Positions 11,777 through 22,265 of a DNA stretch of 64,000 bases are shown in pieces (within the stretch, counting starts at the first letter, position 1; each line of letters opens with the position of its first letter). The notes under the pieces are model-generated. The model saw only the letters and a program-made list of their open reading frames with translations, ran no database searches and was not told the DNA's origin. The stretch spans positions 280,399-344,398 of the forward strand of contig NHNY01000026.1 in the NCBI GenBank assembly GCA_002786065.1, written 5' to 3'. The position numbers and the translations under genes were made by a program. Origin of the DNA: Microcyclospora pomicola (Eukaryota; Ascomycota; Dothideomycetes; Capnodiales).

Positions 11777-12559
11777 GTTGTGGATGTCTGTGGCGGGTGT
11801 GACTCGAAGGATACGAGGAGGTTTTCACAGGTCTTCGCGAGGTCGCTTGGGGCGAAGGGTACCCTCTCGAGCGCCAGAAGACCGACGAGCAGATGAGATG
11901 ATGGCCGCTGCCGCTGGTGAAATGTCGCTGCACCTCCGTCCATATGGTAGGCCTACGGACTCGTTCAACGAACATGCCAGTTATCGAGCATCGGAGCTCT
12001 TTATGGCAGACTGGAATACTTTCCAGATGCATCAAGGGTCTCCCTTCAAACTGCGCTGCTTGTCCTGTTCAGTGTAGGCCCATCCTCGCGGATCGGTGAT
12101 GTTGTCGCAGGCAGGGTCGTACGTATTCCAAATACTCTCTCATCATTCTGGAGCGAGCTTTGTGCAACAAGAGGAAGCCCGAACAGATTGGAATGTTATC
12201 GAGCATACCTTTGAGGATAAGACATGGATTATTACCACGCGTTGTTGTCAAGATTACAAAAAGCGGGAGCTTGGCCGTGATGCGTGAGAACGAAGGTAGT
12301 CTGAACATTGTTGGATTATCTCATCGGGGACTACGCGAAAAGAAAGCGGACATACAGAACCACACAAACAGTGCGAGAACGAACCATTGCGCTCCAGGTC
12401 CACCAATAGAAGGAACTTCAAAAACTGTCCGATGGGATGGCCGGCCCACCCAACATTCCGAAACATGCGCAGAGCCGAAAGCAACAAGCAAGCATCTGAC
12501 CCATCCGGAATGCAGTCTGCGCCATAACTTGGCAGTTCGACGTCTACAGTCGTTCGACA
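11777..12559. other. Intergenic region downstream of the A-T-C enzyme
   Basis: The stop of the A-T-C gene overlaps a GTAAGT donor at 11773, and an acceptor at 11830 would open a further 82-codon exon ending at 12077. The extra residues do not resemble any domain, so I leave the stop at 11776. The remaining sequence shows nothing. Confidence 0.4.
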
Positions 12560-13375
12560 TCAGTCAGTGAATTTGAAGGCTTCGATGGGCACGAAACATC
12601 CCGGCGGATCGAGTGCTGCGAGATATGCTTCGGACCATGGACCAATCTCATTAGTGTCGAACCACTCTGGTCCTCCTTTGGGCCCACAATTGAAGTCCAC
12701 CTCTCGCTCTGCCTGTCCACGACACTGGATAATGTTTCGATCGCCGAAGTTCGTGCCGCGCGACACGGTACTGCCGATGCCATTGGCGTTGGGGAGGAAG
12801 ACGGTCCCGACACCTATCTGCACTGCACGGTCACTGCCGCACGTCTCGGCCACTCGGTATAGATTCACACTCAGCGCAGTGACCGCAGTGTAGTGCAGGG
12901 CGCAAATTTCGGTCTCGGTGCCTGTACATGGGATGTTATAAGAGACCGACTTGGTGTCGCTTTCGGTCACAGCAAAGCCAAGAGTGAGGAAGTCCCACGC
13001 CTCATTTCCCGGGTTGGCAGATGCTGAGATGCTCCAGGCGAAAGTATGGGATTCTCCGACTGTGACCGTGGCAGGACAGGAGACCAAGGTATTGGCAACT
13101 TGTCCGATCTTGTAATTCTGATGAGGGTCGCCGTCGCCGTCGATCTCATAGTGATAGCTGTACCCGGTCTGGCAGTCGCGACGCCCATCATGATGGATCG
13201 AGTGTCCCAGATTGACCTTGTGTGGGCTGCGGAGGAATTCTTCGGCACTAAGATTGCCGTGGGGTATGTCGAAAGTCTTGATCTCGCCGTCATGAAAGTC
13301 CACATTGATCTCATAGCCAGATGCTATGTTGAGCATGAAGGCACACCCTAGGGCAAGCGTGATTGCAGGTATCAT
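12560..13375 (-). CDS. Secreted cysteine-rich protein of unknown function
   Basis: Single exon, 271 residues. The first 20 residues (MIPAITLALGCAFMLNIASG) form a clear signal peptide. The mature part holds eight cysteines, enough for four disulfides, and no membrane segment, so the protein is probably extracellular. It is acidic and rich in Gly, His and Asp near the N-terminus. I recognise no domain. The size, the secretion signal and the even cysteine number fit an extracellular structural protein or a candidate effector, but the sequence does not decide. It lies convergent to the A-T-C gene with about 0.8 kb between them. Confidence 0.72.
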   Translation of the reverse strand: MIPAITLALGCAFMLNIASGYEINVDFHDGEIKTFDIPHGNLSAEEFLRSPHKVNLGHSIHHDGRRDCQTGYSYHYEIDGDGDPHQNYKIGQVANTLVSCPATVTVGESHTFAWSISASANPGNEAWDFLTLGFAVTESDTKSVSYNIPCTGTETEICALHYTAVTALSVNLYRVAETCGSDRAVQIGVGTVFLPNANGIGSTVSRGTNFGDRNIIQCRGQAEREVDFNCGPKGGPEWFDTNEIGPWSEAYLAALDPPGCFVPIEAFKFTD

Positions 13376-14534
13376 CGTGGTAGATTTCCCGTTTTTTGCA
13401 AAGCCGACGAGAGATGAGTCTCGTTGATCCTGGGAGTAGAACGCACAATACTTGAAGTTGGGAGAGCCATCTGAGCTGTGGGCGAAGGCTTTGATTATAC
13501 GGAAGCCTTGTGGGCAATGTCAGCGAGCGGCGTACACTCCTGAGCTGGGCTGGGTACGAGATGAACAAGTTGCCTCATCCTCCAACAAGCTGGACGTTGA
13601 CCAGAGATTGGAACGATATGCTCATGCACGTTGAACCAACGGCATGAGCATGAAACCGATCGCTGAGCCGCAAGGTGTGCCCCGGAAAGACCTCGGCCAG
13701 CATTACTCACTGCATGGCGAACTCCAAGGATATTAGTATTTCACAAGAGAGGATCCGAGATTATCATCAACCGAGTTGTATAACATTTCGGAGCTTGTAC
13801 CGAGCTTACGCCACGTCTCGAAGTGCTCTTGATCCCCATCTACGAGGTGAAGTGCTGCGGCCCACGGCCACTGCCAGAGCACAGATAGAGCGACCACAGA
13901 CATTGATGTCGTCAAGATGTGTTAGCTCTGCATGAACCACTTGTTGCTCGCATGAAAACGCCGCTCGAGTGCTTCTGCGAGACTGCTCGTCGCAGTGATA
14001 TGCTCGGGCACCTATGTCGACAAGAATGGGAGCACTTCAGCTTGTTTGGGGTGGCGATTCTGTAACAAGAGCCAGTGTGGGTTTGTATGCTATCTTAACT
14101 ATTGACCTGCGCGGTCACAACAAGGTAGGCGGGCATGGGTAGAAGAAGTGTGGTCGATTACTTGTATGCGTGCCTGAGGTATACTTTGCAGATGGTACTG
14201 CGCCGACTGGTCTAACTACGTGTCTGTAGCTTCAAACGTCGAGCAACTCCTCAATGAGCATGTGCCGCACTAACATGCCTGCGATCGCGCCCATGACGAT
14301 CGTGTTGCATGCGCGATGTTTCCGATCTGTTTCAGATTACCCAAACTCCAACATCGAGGCGCAGTTCAGTCGCCATCCAATGACAACCCATGTACCTTGC
14401 TGTGCCTCACGCATCATTTCCCTTCGCCGCTGCACTTGAGTTTCTACTTCCACAAACCTGCTCGTCTCGATAGCAATGCGCGGAGATCATAGATACGATT
14501 TATCATTTTCAATCAAGTTGTAGGCATATTCATC
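13376..14534. other. Intergenic region
   Basis: About 1.2 kb with no supportable coding sequence on either strand; the longest frames are under 90 codons, unpatterned and mutually overlapping. Confidence 0.5.
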
Positions 14535-14995
14535 ATGGGGTCACTACAACCCGAAAGTAATAAGTCCAATCCCAATTTACCTCACACATATACAGAGGCT
14601 GACCACGCATCGCAGACCAGACTATCAGCTGCAACGTAAGCCACATCCCAGCAGTGCAGCCATCAGACTGGTACACCGACTCGACGATCCTCTGTGGTTT
14701 TGCAAGCTGCGTAACTCCGAACTCTTCGAGCCTGCGTAATTGCTGCACCGGACCGATCTACTCCAACGGCCTCTGGCGATACTGCCAGCCTGCCACCGCC
14801 GAGACGGACTGGAAGATGCGCATCAATGCTTGGTCGTCTTGTGTCGAGCAGTCGCCTGCTAGCAGCGACGTCAACGGGTGGTACGGGCTTCAGTGTAACA
14901 GGGTGTCGAATCGTGGTGCTGGCATGTTAGAGTCGAACGTTGGGAGTGTGCTCATCGTAGCAGGACTGCTGATCTTGATGCTCAATCGGAAATAG
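14535..14995 (+). CDS. Small Cys-rich protein with C-terminal membrane anchor
   Basis: Predicted as two exons, 14535-14556 and 14616-14995, 133 residues. The 59-bp intron (GTAATA..GCAG) has a CTGAC branch-like site at 14598 and keeps phase 1. Exon 2 is well supported: nine cysteines before the anchor, including a CC pair (LRNCCTGPIY), Trp/Tyr-rich loops, potential N-glycosylation sites at the start, and a hydrophobic helix (VGSVLIVAGLLILML) ending in NRK. Exon 1 is only eight codons and gives no signal peptide, so the true 5' end may be different. The layout suggests a surface protein held by one C-terminal helix or a GPI signal. Function unknown; similar short Cys-rich membrane proteins are common in filamentous ascomycetes. 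Confidence 0.5.
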
Positions 14996-15933
14996 TGGAT
15001 ACGAGTGGCCGTCTCATGTATCGCCGCGTGTGTGGAAACCCGGTGGAGAGACGATAGTGTTGCATTCTGGGGTATAGATATACCATGCATTGCGGTCGTC
15101 CGCCAGGGATTGAGATGGAATTGCCATGCCGAGAAATATAGTCCGACCTGATTTGTGGCGCGGAAAGACAGCTGCGGGATGGAGGATGAAGGTAGATTCA
15201 TCACAATGGTATGCCGCTAGACGGCGTACTCTATACGGCGCAGAGCCAGCGTTCAGCTTTCCCATGTTTTCTGAACCTGCGTGGACGCAATCAGGCACCC
15301 CTGACGTTGCGGCATACTGTAAGTGTACAGTGGTTTGGCTGACATGGGGCATGACAGGACCAGAAAGTGGTGTGGGAGAATCCTCAAAAGCCGTCCGGGG
15401 GCTGCAGCTTTCCCGTTTGGTGAAGCTCATGTGCAAGCTAGCGGTATTGCATTTTTGGGATATAGTTTACCACAAATTACACCAAGCACATACGACCACA
15501 GGCGACTGAGAACTGGGCATCCCGTCCGCTCTGCCATACATAAGCAGTCGACCGGCGAATTAGTAGTACGGTGGGTGACCACGTGCGAATCCTCGCTGTT
15601 GTATGTTTTGCTGTTTTGCGCTCAGCTTTTGCTTCATCTGTGTCCAACACGAATACGTCCTGCGCAGGCTTTGCTCAGGAAATTAGGGAATTGCCTTGCG
15701 CTCTCATTCTCGATCTGCCTGTCATATGGCCAAAGCTACCTCTACCCAATCAACCCTGTAAGGTGGAGTCAAATCTGCATCGGAGCGAGTAAACTTGATG
15801 TAATTTGGATGTACTATGTGCGAGGTGGTTGAAGGTGTAAGGTAGGCTATTCACAGTTAAGAACGTAGTAAAATAGCATGATGTTTCAATATACATGTTT
15901 TGAAATTGGTCTCGAGACCTTCGAGCCAGACTT
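14996..15933. other. Intergenic region with a weak secreted-peptide frame
   Basis: A frame at 15571-15792 would encode a hydrophobic leader followed by a short peptide with two cysteines, but it has no ATG upstream before a stop and no convincing 5' exon. I do not call it. No other candidate is visible. Confidence 0.4.
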
Positions 15934-17100
15934 TCATAGCTCCTTTGGGGTTCCTTGTTCCAAGCTTGCAAGAAGTACGTTGTCTCGTTCGAGCATTAAG
16001 AATGAGGCGGCAGCTGCTGGTCCTGCGAGGCCAGCAACTAATGCGCTCAGTAGGAACGTCCGAGCAACCCGCTCATGCTTGTAAATCGAGGAGGCTTCGA
16101 TATACAGGGAGGATGCCCATATCAGGATGGAAGATCCGGCCATGGTGTCGTCCCATTGGAGGAAGGTTGTCACACCTTTTACGAGTGGCACGACTCCTGT
16201 AGACCCAGCAGTCCAGAATGGCGGCGGGACCAGGCTGATCGGGGTAATGGCTTCGAGCACGTCTTGTTGAAACCAGTGGGGCGCTCGGAATCTGAGAAGC
16301 ACGGTTCCGACCGACGAGGCATGGAAGAATCCCGAAGCCAAGATAGCAAACACATAGAAACTCCTTGTCCAAGACAGACGGCGGTCGAGCGAGATCAGCG
16401 CTGTTTCACGTTTGGAGCTCGTTTCCGTGAACTGCACGAAAAGCCCAAACAGAGCTAGCACCATTAACGGGTGGAATAGTCTGAGTATGGTCCATATCTG
16501 TTGCGAGAAGATGCCAGCGGTGTCGGGTTTGCACTGAAGCATCAAGATTGTGGGGCCTATATAGCCGAAAACGAAAGCGTAGCCTAGAGCACTCAAATGA
16601 CCTTGGGATACTGATAGTCGTGACTTGAGATCCTTCTTTGCAGCCTTTGTAGGACTCGCTGTAGATAGCAAGTGGACAATGCACCAAATGGGTGTGAACA
16701 GGCCGATTCCGAGAAGCTCGCCACCTAGTTCAAGCGCATAGGTGACCAGGAAGAACGATCTGGAGCTACTGCGTCGGTGGCCTTCGATGAGCATGAGCAT
16801 CCAGGCACTGCTTAGCGTACCGACTATGTGATTCGCAACGACATGCGCATGCGCATTCTTCGAGTCCAGTACGACCATGAAGAATGACAGCATGAACGAC
16901 AGGTAGTTATCCAACGGAGCCAAGCCGGTGCGAGGTAGGTGTACAGGGATTTGGGTGCCTGGTAGCAAAGGCTCGTTATAGGCAAAAATGGAAGCCAAAG
17001 TGAATGTGCCGTTCCATTCAGCTTGCTTGATCATGCCGAAATGCGCCACTACGACTGCAAGCAGAAGAATGCCGACCGACGCTGCTCGGAACTTATCCAT
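15934..17100 (-). CDS. Polytopic membrane protein, terpene-cyclase-like family (tentative)
   Basis: Single exon, 388 residues with about eight or nine hydrophobic helices, including one directly at the N-terminus (VGILLLAVVVAHFGMI). A helix pair around residues 64-110 contains LDNYLSFMLSFF and ends in MLIEGHRR, and a later segment reads LELGGELLGIGLFTPIWC. This layout resembles fungal multi-span proteins of metabolite clusters, some of which are membrane terpene cyclases of meroterpenoid pathways. That link is pattern recognition, not a proven match; catalytic acidic residues cannot be assigned with certainty. It lies about 4 kb beyond the A-T-C enzyme, with no prenyltransferase or polyketide synthase in the window to provide a substrate. 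An alternative is an unrelated integral membrane protein of unknown role. Confidence 0.55.
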   Translation of the reverse strand: MDKFRAASVGILLLAVVVAHFGMIKQAEWNGTFTLASIFAYNEPLLPGTQIPVHLPRTGLAPLDNYLSFMLSFFMVVLDSKNAHAHVVANHIVGTLSSAWMLMLIEGHRRSSSRSFFLVTYALELGGELLGIGLFTPIWCIVHLLSTASPTKAAKKDLKSRLSVSQGHLSALGYAFVFGYIGPTILMLQCKPDTAGIFSQQIWTILRLFHPLMVLALFGLFVQFTETSSKRETALISLDRRLSWTRSFYVFAILASGFFHASSVGTVLLRFRAPHWFQQDVLEAITPISLVPPPFWTAGSTGVVPLVKGVTTFLQWDDTMAGSSILIWASSLYIEASSIYKHERVARTFLLSALVAGLAGPAAAASFLMLERDNVLLASLEQGTPKEL

Positions 17101-17822
17101 CGTGGTAATTTTGTAGCTAACGATAGACCATATGCTGCAGTAAGAGTAACATCTGTGTCAAGATCTTGTACGTGAGGAATATACCGAAGTGCACGATACT
17201 TCGGCTAATGTTTTGTATCAGCCGAACTCCAAGGTTGTCGGTTCATGATTAGAGCTCTAGCTCTATTGCGGAAGGTCGGCCGACTTCTTGAGTTCGGTGC
17301 AGGAGTGTACAAAAAGCAGCAATCCACAACGAGCCGACGATGGCTGGCGGTGGTTATTGCTACGGGAGTATTAGATGGCGTCTACATAAACATGTGGTTG
17401 CGTCAATTTGGGAGTTCTGGTTTCTACTTCTTAGCGAGTGGCTGTGGTACATGAGTAGGACGAGTGAGATTGTGGACGCGCAAAAGCTCTGGAGATTCTG
17501 ACAATCCATAGCGGTGACCCGTTCTTCGGATCATGGCGCATATCACAACTCAAACGCGAAGTCATGGCGTACACTGTGCGTCTCGGTACCGTACAACCCC
17601 TACATCTTTGGCCGGCGATTCGGACTTTCCGAGTATCCGCGGTTTTCTGCTCGGATGTTGTTCTTGTTGTGCTACGGTCATCGAAGTGTTCAACTATGAG
17701 TGTAGCAACACAGGTAGGGGGCAGAAGACTCACGCTGGGTACCATCATGAGCTGTAGGTAAAGTGAATGTAGCTCTATTACGTCTAGCAAAAGTCATTCG
17801 AAAGTATATCAAGGGCCCGCCT
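17101..17822. other. Intergenic region
   Basis: About 0.7 kb between two minus-strand genes, so it should hold the promoter of the membrane protein and the 3' end of the esterase. No coding signal seen. Confidence 0.5.
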
Positions 17823-19095
17823 TTAAGACCACCAAAACCACTTCTCAAGGCGCGCCGGCTGAGCTTTCTGCGTCAATGTCTCAACGATTTTCCGAGCTGT
17901 CAAGTTGTGGAAAGGGAAAGTCACATGGGCTTCGTTGATCCACAAATAACGGTCGACCGAGTACTCGCACTCGTCGTACTTCGCATACGGATCCTTGGTG
18001 TATTTCTTATCTGGACTAGGTGTCAGCAAAAGTAGATCAGATACAAGGCGAAGGCTGCTCACATCCTTTACAGAACGTCTTGACTACCTCATATCCAGCC
18101 GTCTCGGGATAAGTACTTGGATTGTTGTGGACCTCATCAAAAGCAGTGTGAAGATCGTAGTGGAACGTTGTAAGGTCAGAGTGTCTATCCTGGAAATCCC
18201 GCACGAGTGTGGTAAGATTCGAATTCCAGGCTGCGACGTCTTCTTTGGTTTTCTGCTGCCTGGTAGGGCCATATATCCTGATCAAGGGAGTGATGTCGAC
18301 TGGCGGCAGATTTATGAATAAAAAGTTTCGCGCTCCTGTATCGTAGATTTCTTCAACCAGGCTCGAGTACGACTTGAAAATTCTGTTGATGATGTCGGTA
18401 TCGTTAATTCTTTTTTCATGCATGTGATGGATGTCGTTGAAGCCTATGAAGATGATGTGGAGTGTTCTCTCGGGTACCCATTGAAAGGGTGTTGAGCGAT
18501 TAGCGTAGGCCGGGTACAACAGCTGAACCTGATGACGGAAAGTTTTGGTTGAGCGATCGACAGGAATGAGTTCATGGTCTACTGTTGCGCCCCCCCGAGC
18601 GAAGTTGACGGTCTGCATGGCAGACTGGTTCCATCGACCGTTCAAGAATCCCACCCAGTTGATTCCATTCGCAGAATTCTTGCCTGATACTGGTCAGCCA
18701 TCATCCTATGTCATATGCGGAACAAGGTCGGACCAGGGTAAGGAGGGTTCCCGAGGGGTTCCTCTAAAGATGGCTGAATCCCATTGAGACGAAAGCCAGT
18801 CCTGCTCCAGCTATCACCAAACACAAACATGTGGTCGATGCCTGACCATCCGGGCCAGACGGGTTGCGGCCCTTGCTGTAGCTCTGAAGGTAAAGCTGCC
18901 GTACTCTGGAAGGGTACCAGAAGCATTAAAGACAAAAGAGCCGCAGAGAGTACACTACGACCGTGTTAGGTCCATTGCCCTCGAACAGACTTGATGAAGC
19001 GCCGAAAAAGCATACCAGATCAACACCTTCGCACCCGTCCTCAGCCTACGATCTGGCCTAGACGATCCAATCAAGGTGTAGTGGCCTTTTTCCAT
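17823..19095 (-). CDS. Secreted GDSL-type esterase/lipase (CE16-like)
   Basis: Four exons on the minus strand, 19095-19016, 18954-18734, 18683-18063 and 18010-17823, total 1110 nt, 369 residues. Block I with the nucleophile is FVFGDSWSRTGF; GNPPYPG follows across the second splice; block III is IGFNDI; the C-terminal exon has LWINEAHVTFPFH, with the catalytic His region. The arrangement matches fungal GDSL acetylesterases (carbohydrate esterase family 16-like). The N-terminus has basic residues followed by a hydrophobic stretch (VLSAALLSLMLLVPF), a signal peptide or anchor. The first intron (61 bp, GTATGC..TAG, CTAAC branch site) is inferred because the frame of exon 2 has no upstream ATG; an internal ATG at 18926 would shorten the leader. 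Likely role: removing acetyl groups from plant polysaccharides outside the cell. Confidence 0.82.
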
Positions 19096-19722
19096 GTTGT
19101 CATGAGAGTGTGGAGTCTAGCAAAGGAGAGAAGGTCCTGACGGAGGTGCAGAGGTCATGAAGACCACAAACCTGATACCGCAACGTGGACCGGATATTCG
19201 CCATAGGCCTGGCAATAAAACGAGTAGGCGAGTCCATGGTGGCAATTGTCAATTAAGGGGGCGCCATATAGCAGTTAAAATATATAGGTTCCACAGTTTC
19301 AGCCCGCTGGTGGAGATAAGAGAGGCTACGTCGTCACGTGATTTTCCTCCATTCCTTGTCGCAAATGCTCTCACGTATCTCCATTTTCCCGAGTCTCACC
19401 ATGCGTGTGAAGGATCAAAGTCTCAGCATGCGACGGAACTGACACAGGAGGTAGAAACGACCTGTGAAAGGCCGATGGTTTGCTTGTATGCGGGTATTGT
19501 TCATGAGTGGCGCCTGCACCACGTCTTGCGAAATTTCATCTTCGGCATAGCTCTAGACATGTTATCAACGTAAATTCTAGTTCACTACATCCACCTCTGT
19601 TTTGACAATAGCACTTCTATACAGGCATTGTAAGGCGGGTGTCATACACTTCATAATCTGCCTGGCTCGTTCTCCTCGGCACAATCTGTCAAGCTTAGCA
19701 GTAACGGCCAAGGTTCGCCGCC
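19096..19722. other. Divergent intergenic region, esterase / RTG2
   Basis: About 0.6 kb between divergently transcribed genes. A 138-codon frame at 19157-19573 has no motif and is not supported. Confidence 0.5.
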
Positions 19723-21447
19723 ATGAATAATCAACGAGACTCTAACTATCTGCGTGCATTGGTGGACATGGGCAGTAATGGAATACGATTTTCGATCTCC
19801 ACCCTGCAACCTCCCACCGCGCGGATACTGCCCACTCTCTATCAAAGCCGGGCCGGCATCTCACTCTACGACGCACAATACTCTGCATCCGGTGAGAGGA
19901 TACCAATAGATACGAAAACCATAACCAAAGTCGTTTCTGCTTTTCAGCAGTTCCAGCAAACATGCCAGGACTTCGGAGTAGCGGAGGAGCACATCGCTGT
20001 TCTTGCCACCGAAGCCACCAGGACTGCCATCAATTCGGAAGACTTCAGAGCGCAAATCAAGAATGCTGTGGGATGGGATGTCAAGATGCTGCCTAAAGAG
20101 GAAGAGGGCCGAGTAGGTGCCATGGGTGTGGCCAGCTCACTGCCTGAAGTCAGTGGGCTTGTAATGGATCTTGGCGGTGGCAGCACGCAGCTGAGCTGGT
20201 TAATCAAGAAAAATGGCAGTGATGAGGTGCGGATGCCCGAATCAGGCGCTGTGAGTATGCCTTATGGGGCCGCAGCGATGACAAGACGTCTAGCCGAGGC
20301 GGAACAGAATGGAACGGTCCCGGAATTGAAGAGCGAAATCCATGAAGCGGTAAAGGCCGCATACGGAAACCTCAAAGTCCCTGCTGAACTGCTGGAAGCT
20401 GCAAAGAAACATGGCGGATTCACGCTTTATCTGTCAGGCGGTGGATTTCGAGGCTGGGGTTACATCCTCATGAGCGAACACGAAATCGTGCCTTACCCCA
20501 TTCCAGTCATCAATGGCTTCAAGATATCTCGGAAGATGTTTCTCAGCACTGACAAGGTCAAGCAAGCCGCCACAACTATGCTAGACGGTGGCGACAATTC
20601 TGCAGATATCTTCCGGATCTCTGATCGGCGAGCCGGACAGGTGTCCTCAGTGGCTTTTCTGGTCAATGTACTCGCCGAAGCACTGCCACAGCTATCAGAG
20701 GTTGTCTTTGCCCAAGGTGGCGTTCGTGAAGGCTATCTTTACTCGTCCTTGCCAGCAGATATACGAGCACAACATCCGCTCGTGGTTGCAACACAGCAGT
20801 TCGACAGCGCATCAACGTCTGAGGCTGTGGCCAAACTCCTCCTTTCCGCCTTGCCATCTGGACCAACCCCGGACCCAGTCAACACTGATGTGCGGGATGA
20901 GTTCAAGAGCGTATTCACACTAGATCTCCTCGACGCCTTTGGAAACCTCATATACTACCATTCCAGTCACTCGAAAGATCTACAAGCCACCGCAGGCCTT
21001 CGAAGCACGACTTCCGGTATCATGGCAGGTGTACATGGTGTTCAGCACGAGTCACGAGCTTTACTTGGGCTCCTGTTATGCCACAGATGGGGTGGTGATG
21101 TGCCTCCCATGGATGTGCAGTTCAAAGAGAACCTGAAGCTGGCAGTCGGATCGCAGTGGAACTTATGGTGGATCAACTATCTCGGCGCCGTAGCTGCCTT
21201 GATCGCCGTCGTCTATCCTGCCGGCGTGGTGGAACAGGATCCGCGGCGCCTAGACTTCACATGCGTCTGGACCCGGGACGCGGATGGAAGAGCAGGTCTG
21301 GCTCTTAAAATCAAACTCGCACCCCACATTGACATCGAGACGCTCGAATCGGAGTTCCATAACATCGAGAAAATCGGGAAGAAGAAGCGTTTCATTGGTG
21401 GAAAGAAAGGCTTAGGCTACAAAGTCGATATTGACTGCACGCAATAA
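19723..21447 (+). CDS. RTG2: Retrograde regulation protein 2, Ppx/GppA-type phosphatase
   Basis: Single exon, 574 residues. The Ppx/GppA actin-like ATPase fold is evident: the N-terminal phosphate loop VDMGSNGIRF at residues 12-21, the second phosphate motif MDLGGGSTQLSW near 148, and LSGGGFRGWGY near 235. The C-terminal third (from about residue 380) is the fungal RTG2 extension and ends in a lysine-rich tail. In yeast Rtg2 relays mitochondrial status to the Rtg1/Rtg3 transcription factors and is a SLIK-complex subunit; in filamentous fungi the same protein may act mainly as an exopolyphosphatase-like or signalling factor. The start is the ATG in GCCGCCATGA, a good Kozak context. It marks the left border of conserved genes in this window. 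Confidence 0.92.
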   Translation: MNNQRDSNYLRALVDMGSNGIRFSISTLQPPTARILPTLYQSRAGISLYDAQYSASGERIPIDTKTITKVVSAFQQFQQTCQDFGVAEEHIAVLATEATRTAINSEDFRAQIKNAVGWDVKMLPKEEEGRVGAMGVASSLPEVSGLVMDLGGGSTQLSWLIKKNGSDEVRMPESGAVSMPYGAAAMTRRLAEAEQNGTVPELKSEIHEAVKAAYGNLKVPAELLEAAKKHGGFTLYLSGGGFRGWGYILMSEHEIVPYPIPVINGFKISRKMFLSTDKVKQAATTMLDGGDNSADIFRISDRRAGQVSSVAFLVNVLAEALPQLSEVVFAQGGVREGYLYSSLPADIRAQHPLVVATQQFDSASTSEAVAKLLLSALPSGPTPDPVNTDVRDEFKSVFTLDLLDAFGNLIYYHSSHSKDLQATAGLRSTTSGIMAGVHGVQHESRALLGLLLCHRWGGDVPPMDVQFKENLKLAVGSQWNLWWINYLGAVAALIAVVYPAGVVEQDPRRLDFTCVWTRDADGRAGLALKIKLAPHIDIETLESEFHNIEKIGKKKRFIGGKKGLGYKVDIDCTQ

Positions 21448-21451
21448 GCCT

Positions 21452-22265
21452 CTACAGATGTGCCTGGAAGAAGTTCGTTGCCACCTCGTAACCCCGCTCA
21501 TACTCCTGCTTGACTGCCTTGTCCTTCAAGTCGGCTCTAGCGCTCATCCAGCCGTGGACTTGGCTGTCGAATGTCTCAACATGCTTGGGTACCGTCAGAG
21601 CTGCTTCAAAAGCTTTGACGTTGTCTGCAGGCTCGTCCTTTGATGCGAGCAACGCGAATGGCACAGTGACTTTCTTTGCGTCTTCGGGGTCAATGCGAGC
21701 TGGCGAAGTCGCCACGGAAACTTTCCAGGCAGAGTCGGGACCAGACGTCAAAGCTACAATTTTGCCACCCCAGCAGTCTATGGTCATGTAGTGTCAGTGG
21801 ATGAACTCAACGAATGTTCGCCACTTTTGCGGCTCGATGAGACTTACATCCAATAGCGCCCCAGCTCTCCACTGCTGGAAACTTCTCCTTCGCCGCGTTA
21901 AGCGCTGCATTCAAGTTCGCGAGATGCGGCTTCGGATCCTGAATGCGGCCCATGAACTTGCTGAACTTCTCCTTGTTGTCGCCCTCCTCCTTCTTCAGCA
22001 TCCAGTCGGGCTCCGCGGGCGTGCCTTCGAAGAAATCGGGCATGATCACCAGATAGCCTTGCGAGCTGAGGATATCAGCACCTTGCAGGGTTGGAGACCG
22101 GAAGCCGAAGATGTCATAGATGAACATAATCGCCTTTTTGCTCTCATGGTTTCCGGTGATGTAAGTGGAAAACTTGCTAAGGTCGCTGTACGAGCCCTTT
22201 GTTTTGTAGTCTTCAGAGACCGCTGGGGGCAGCTCGCAGCAAGCCTTGGATGCATGGGTCGTCAT
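21452..22265 (-). CDS. Dienelactone hydrolase family protein
   Basis: Two exons on the minus strand, 22265-21848 and 21777-21452, joined across a 70-bp GTAAGT..TAG intron, 247 residues. Splicing restores the nucleophile motif GAIGYCWGGK. The catalytic triad can be placed as Cys141, Asp187 (ASKDEPAD) and His214 (SQVHGW), the expected order for an alpha/beta hydrolase of the dienelactone type. The N-terminal half carries IMFIYDIFGF and YLVIMPDFFEG, both typical. There is no signal peptide, so it is probably cytosolic. In fungi such enzymes act on dienelactones from aromatic catabolism or on unrelated esters; the physiological substrate cannot be read. The stop codons of this gene and RTG2 lie only 4 bp apart, so the 3' regions of the two convergent transcripts probably overlap. 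Confidence 0.9.

Noticed and set aside
15571-15792. Short secreted-peptide-like frame
   Set aside because: No ATG before an in-frame stop and no phase-consistent upstream exon found.
18734-18954. Apparent missing start codon in the GDSL esterase
   Set aside because: A 61-bp intron with GTATGC donor, CTAAC branch site and TAG acceptor joins it in phase to an ATG at 19095, so no frameshift is needed.
19157-19573. 138-codon plus-strand frame upstream of RTG2
   Set aside because: No domain, no leader, lies in the divergent promoter region.
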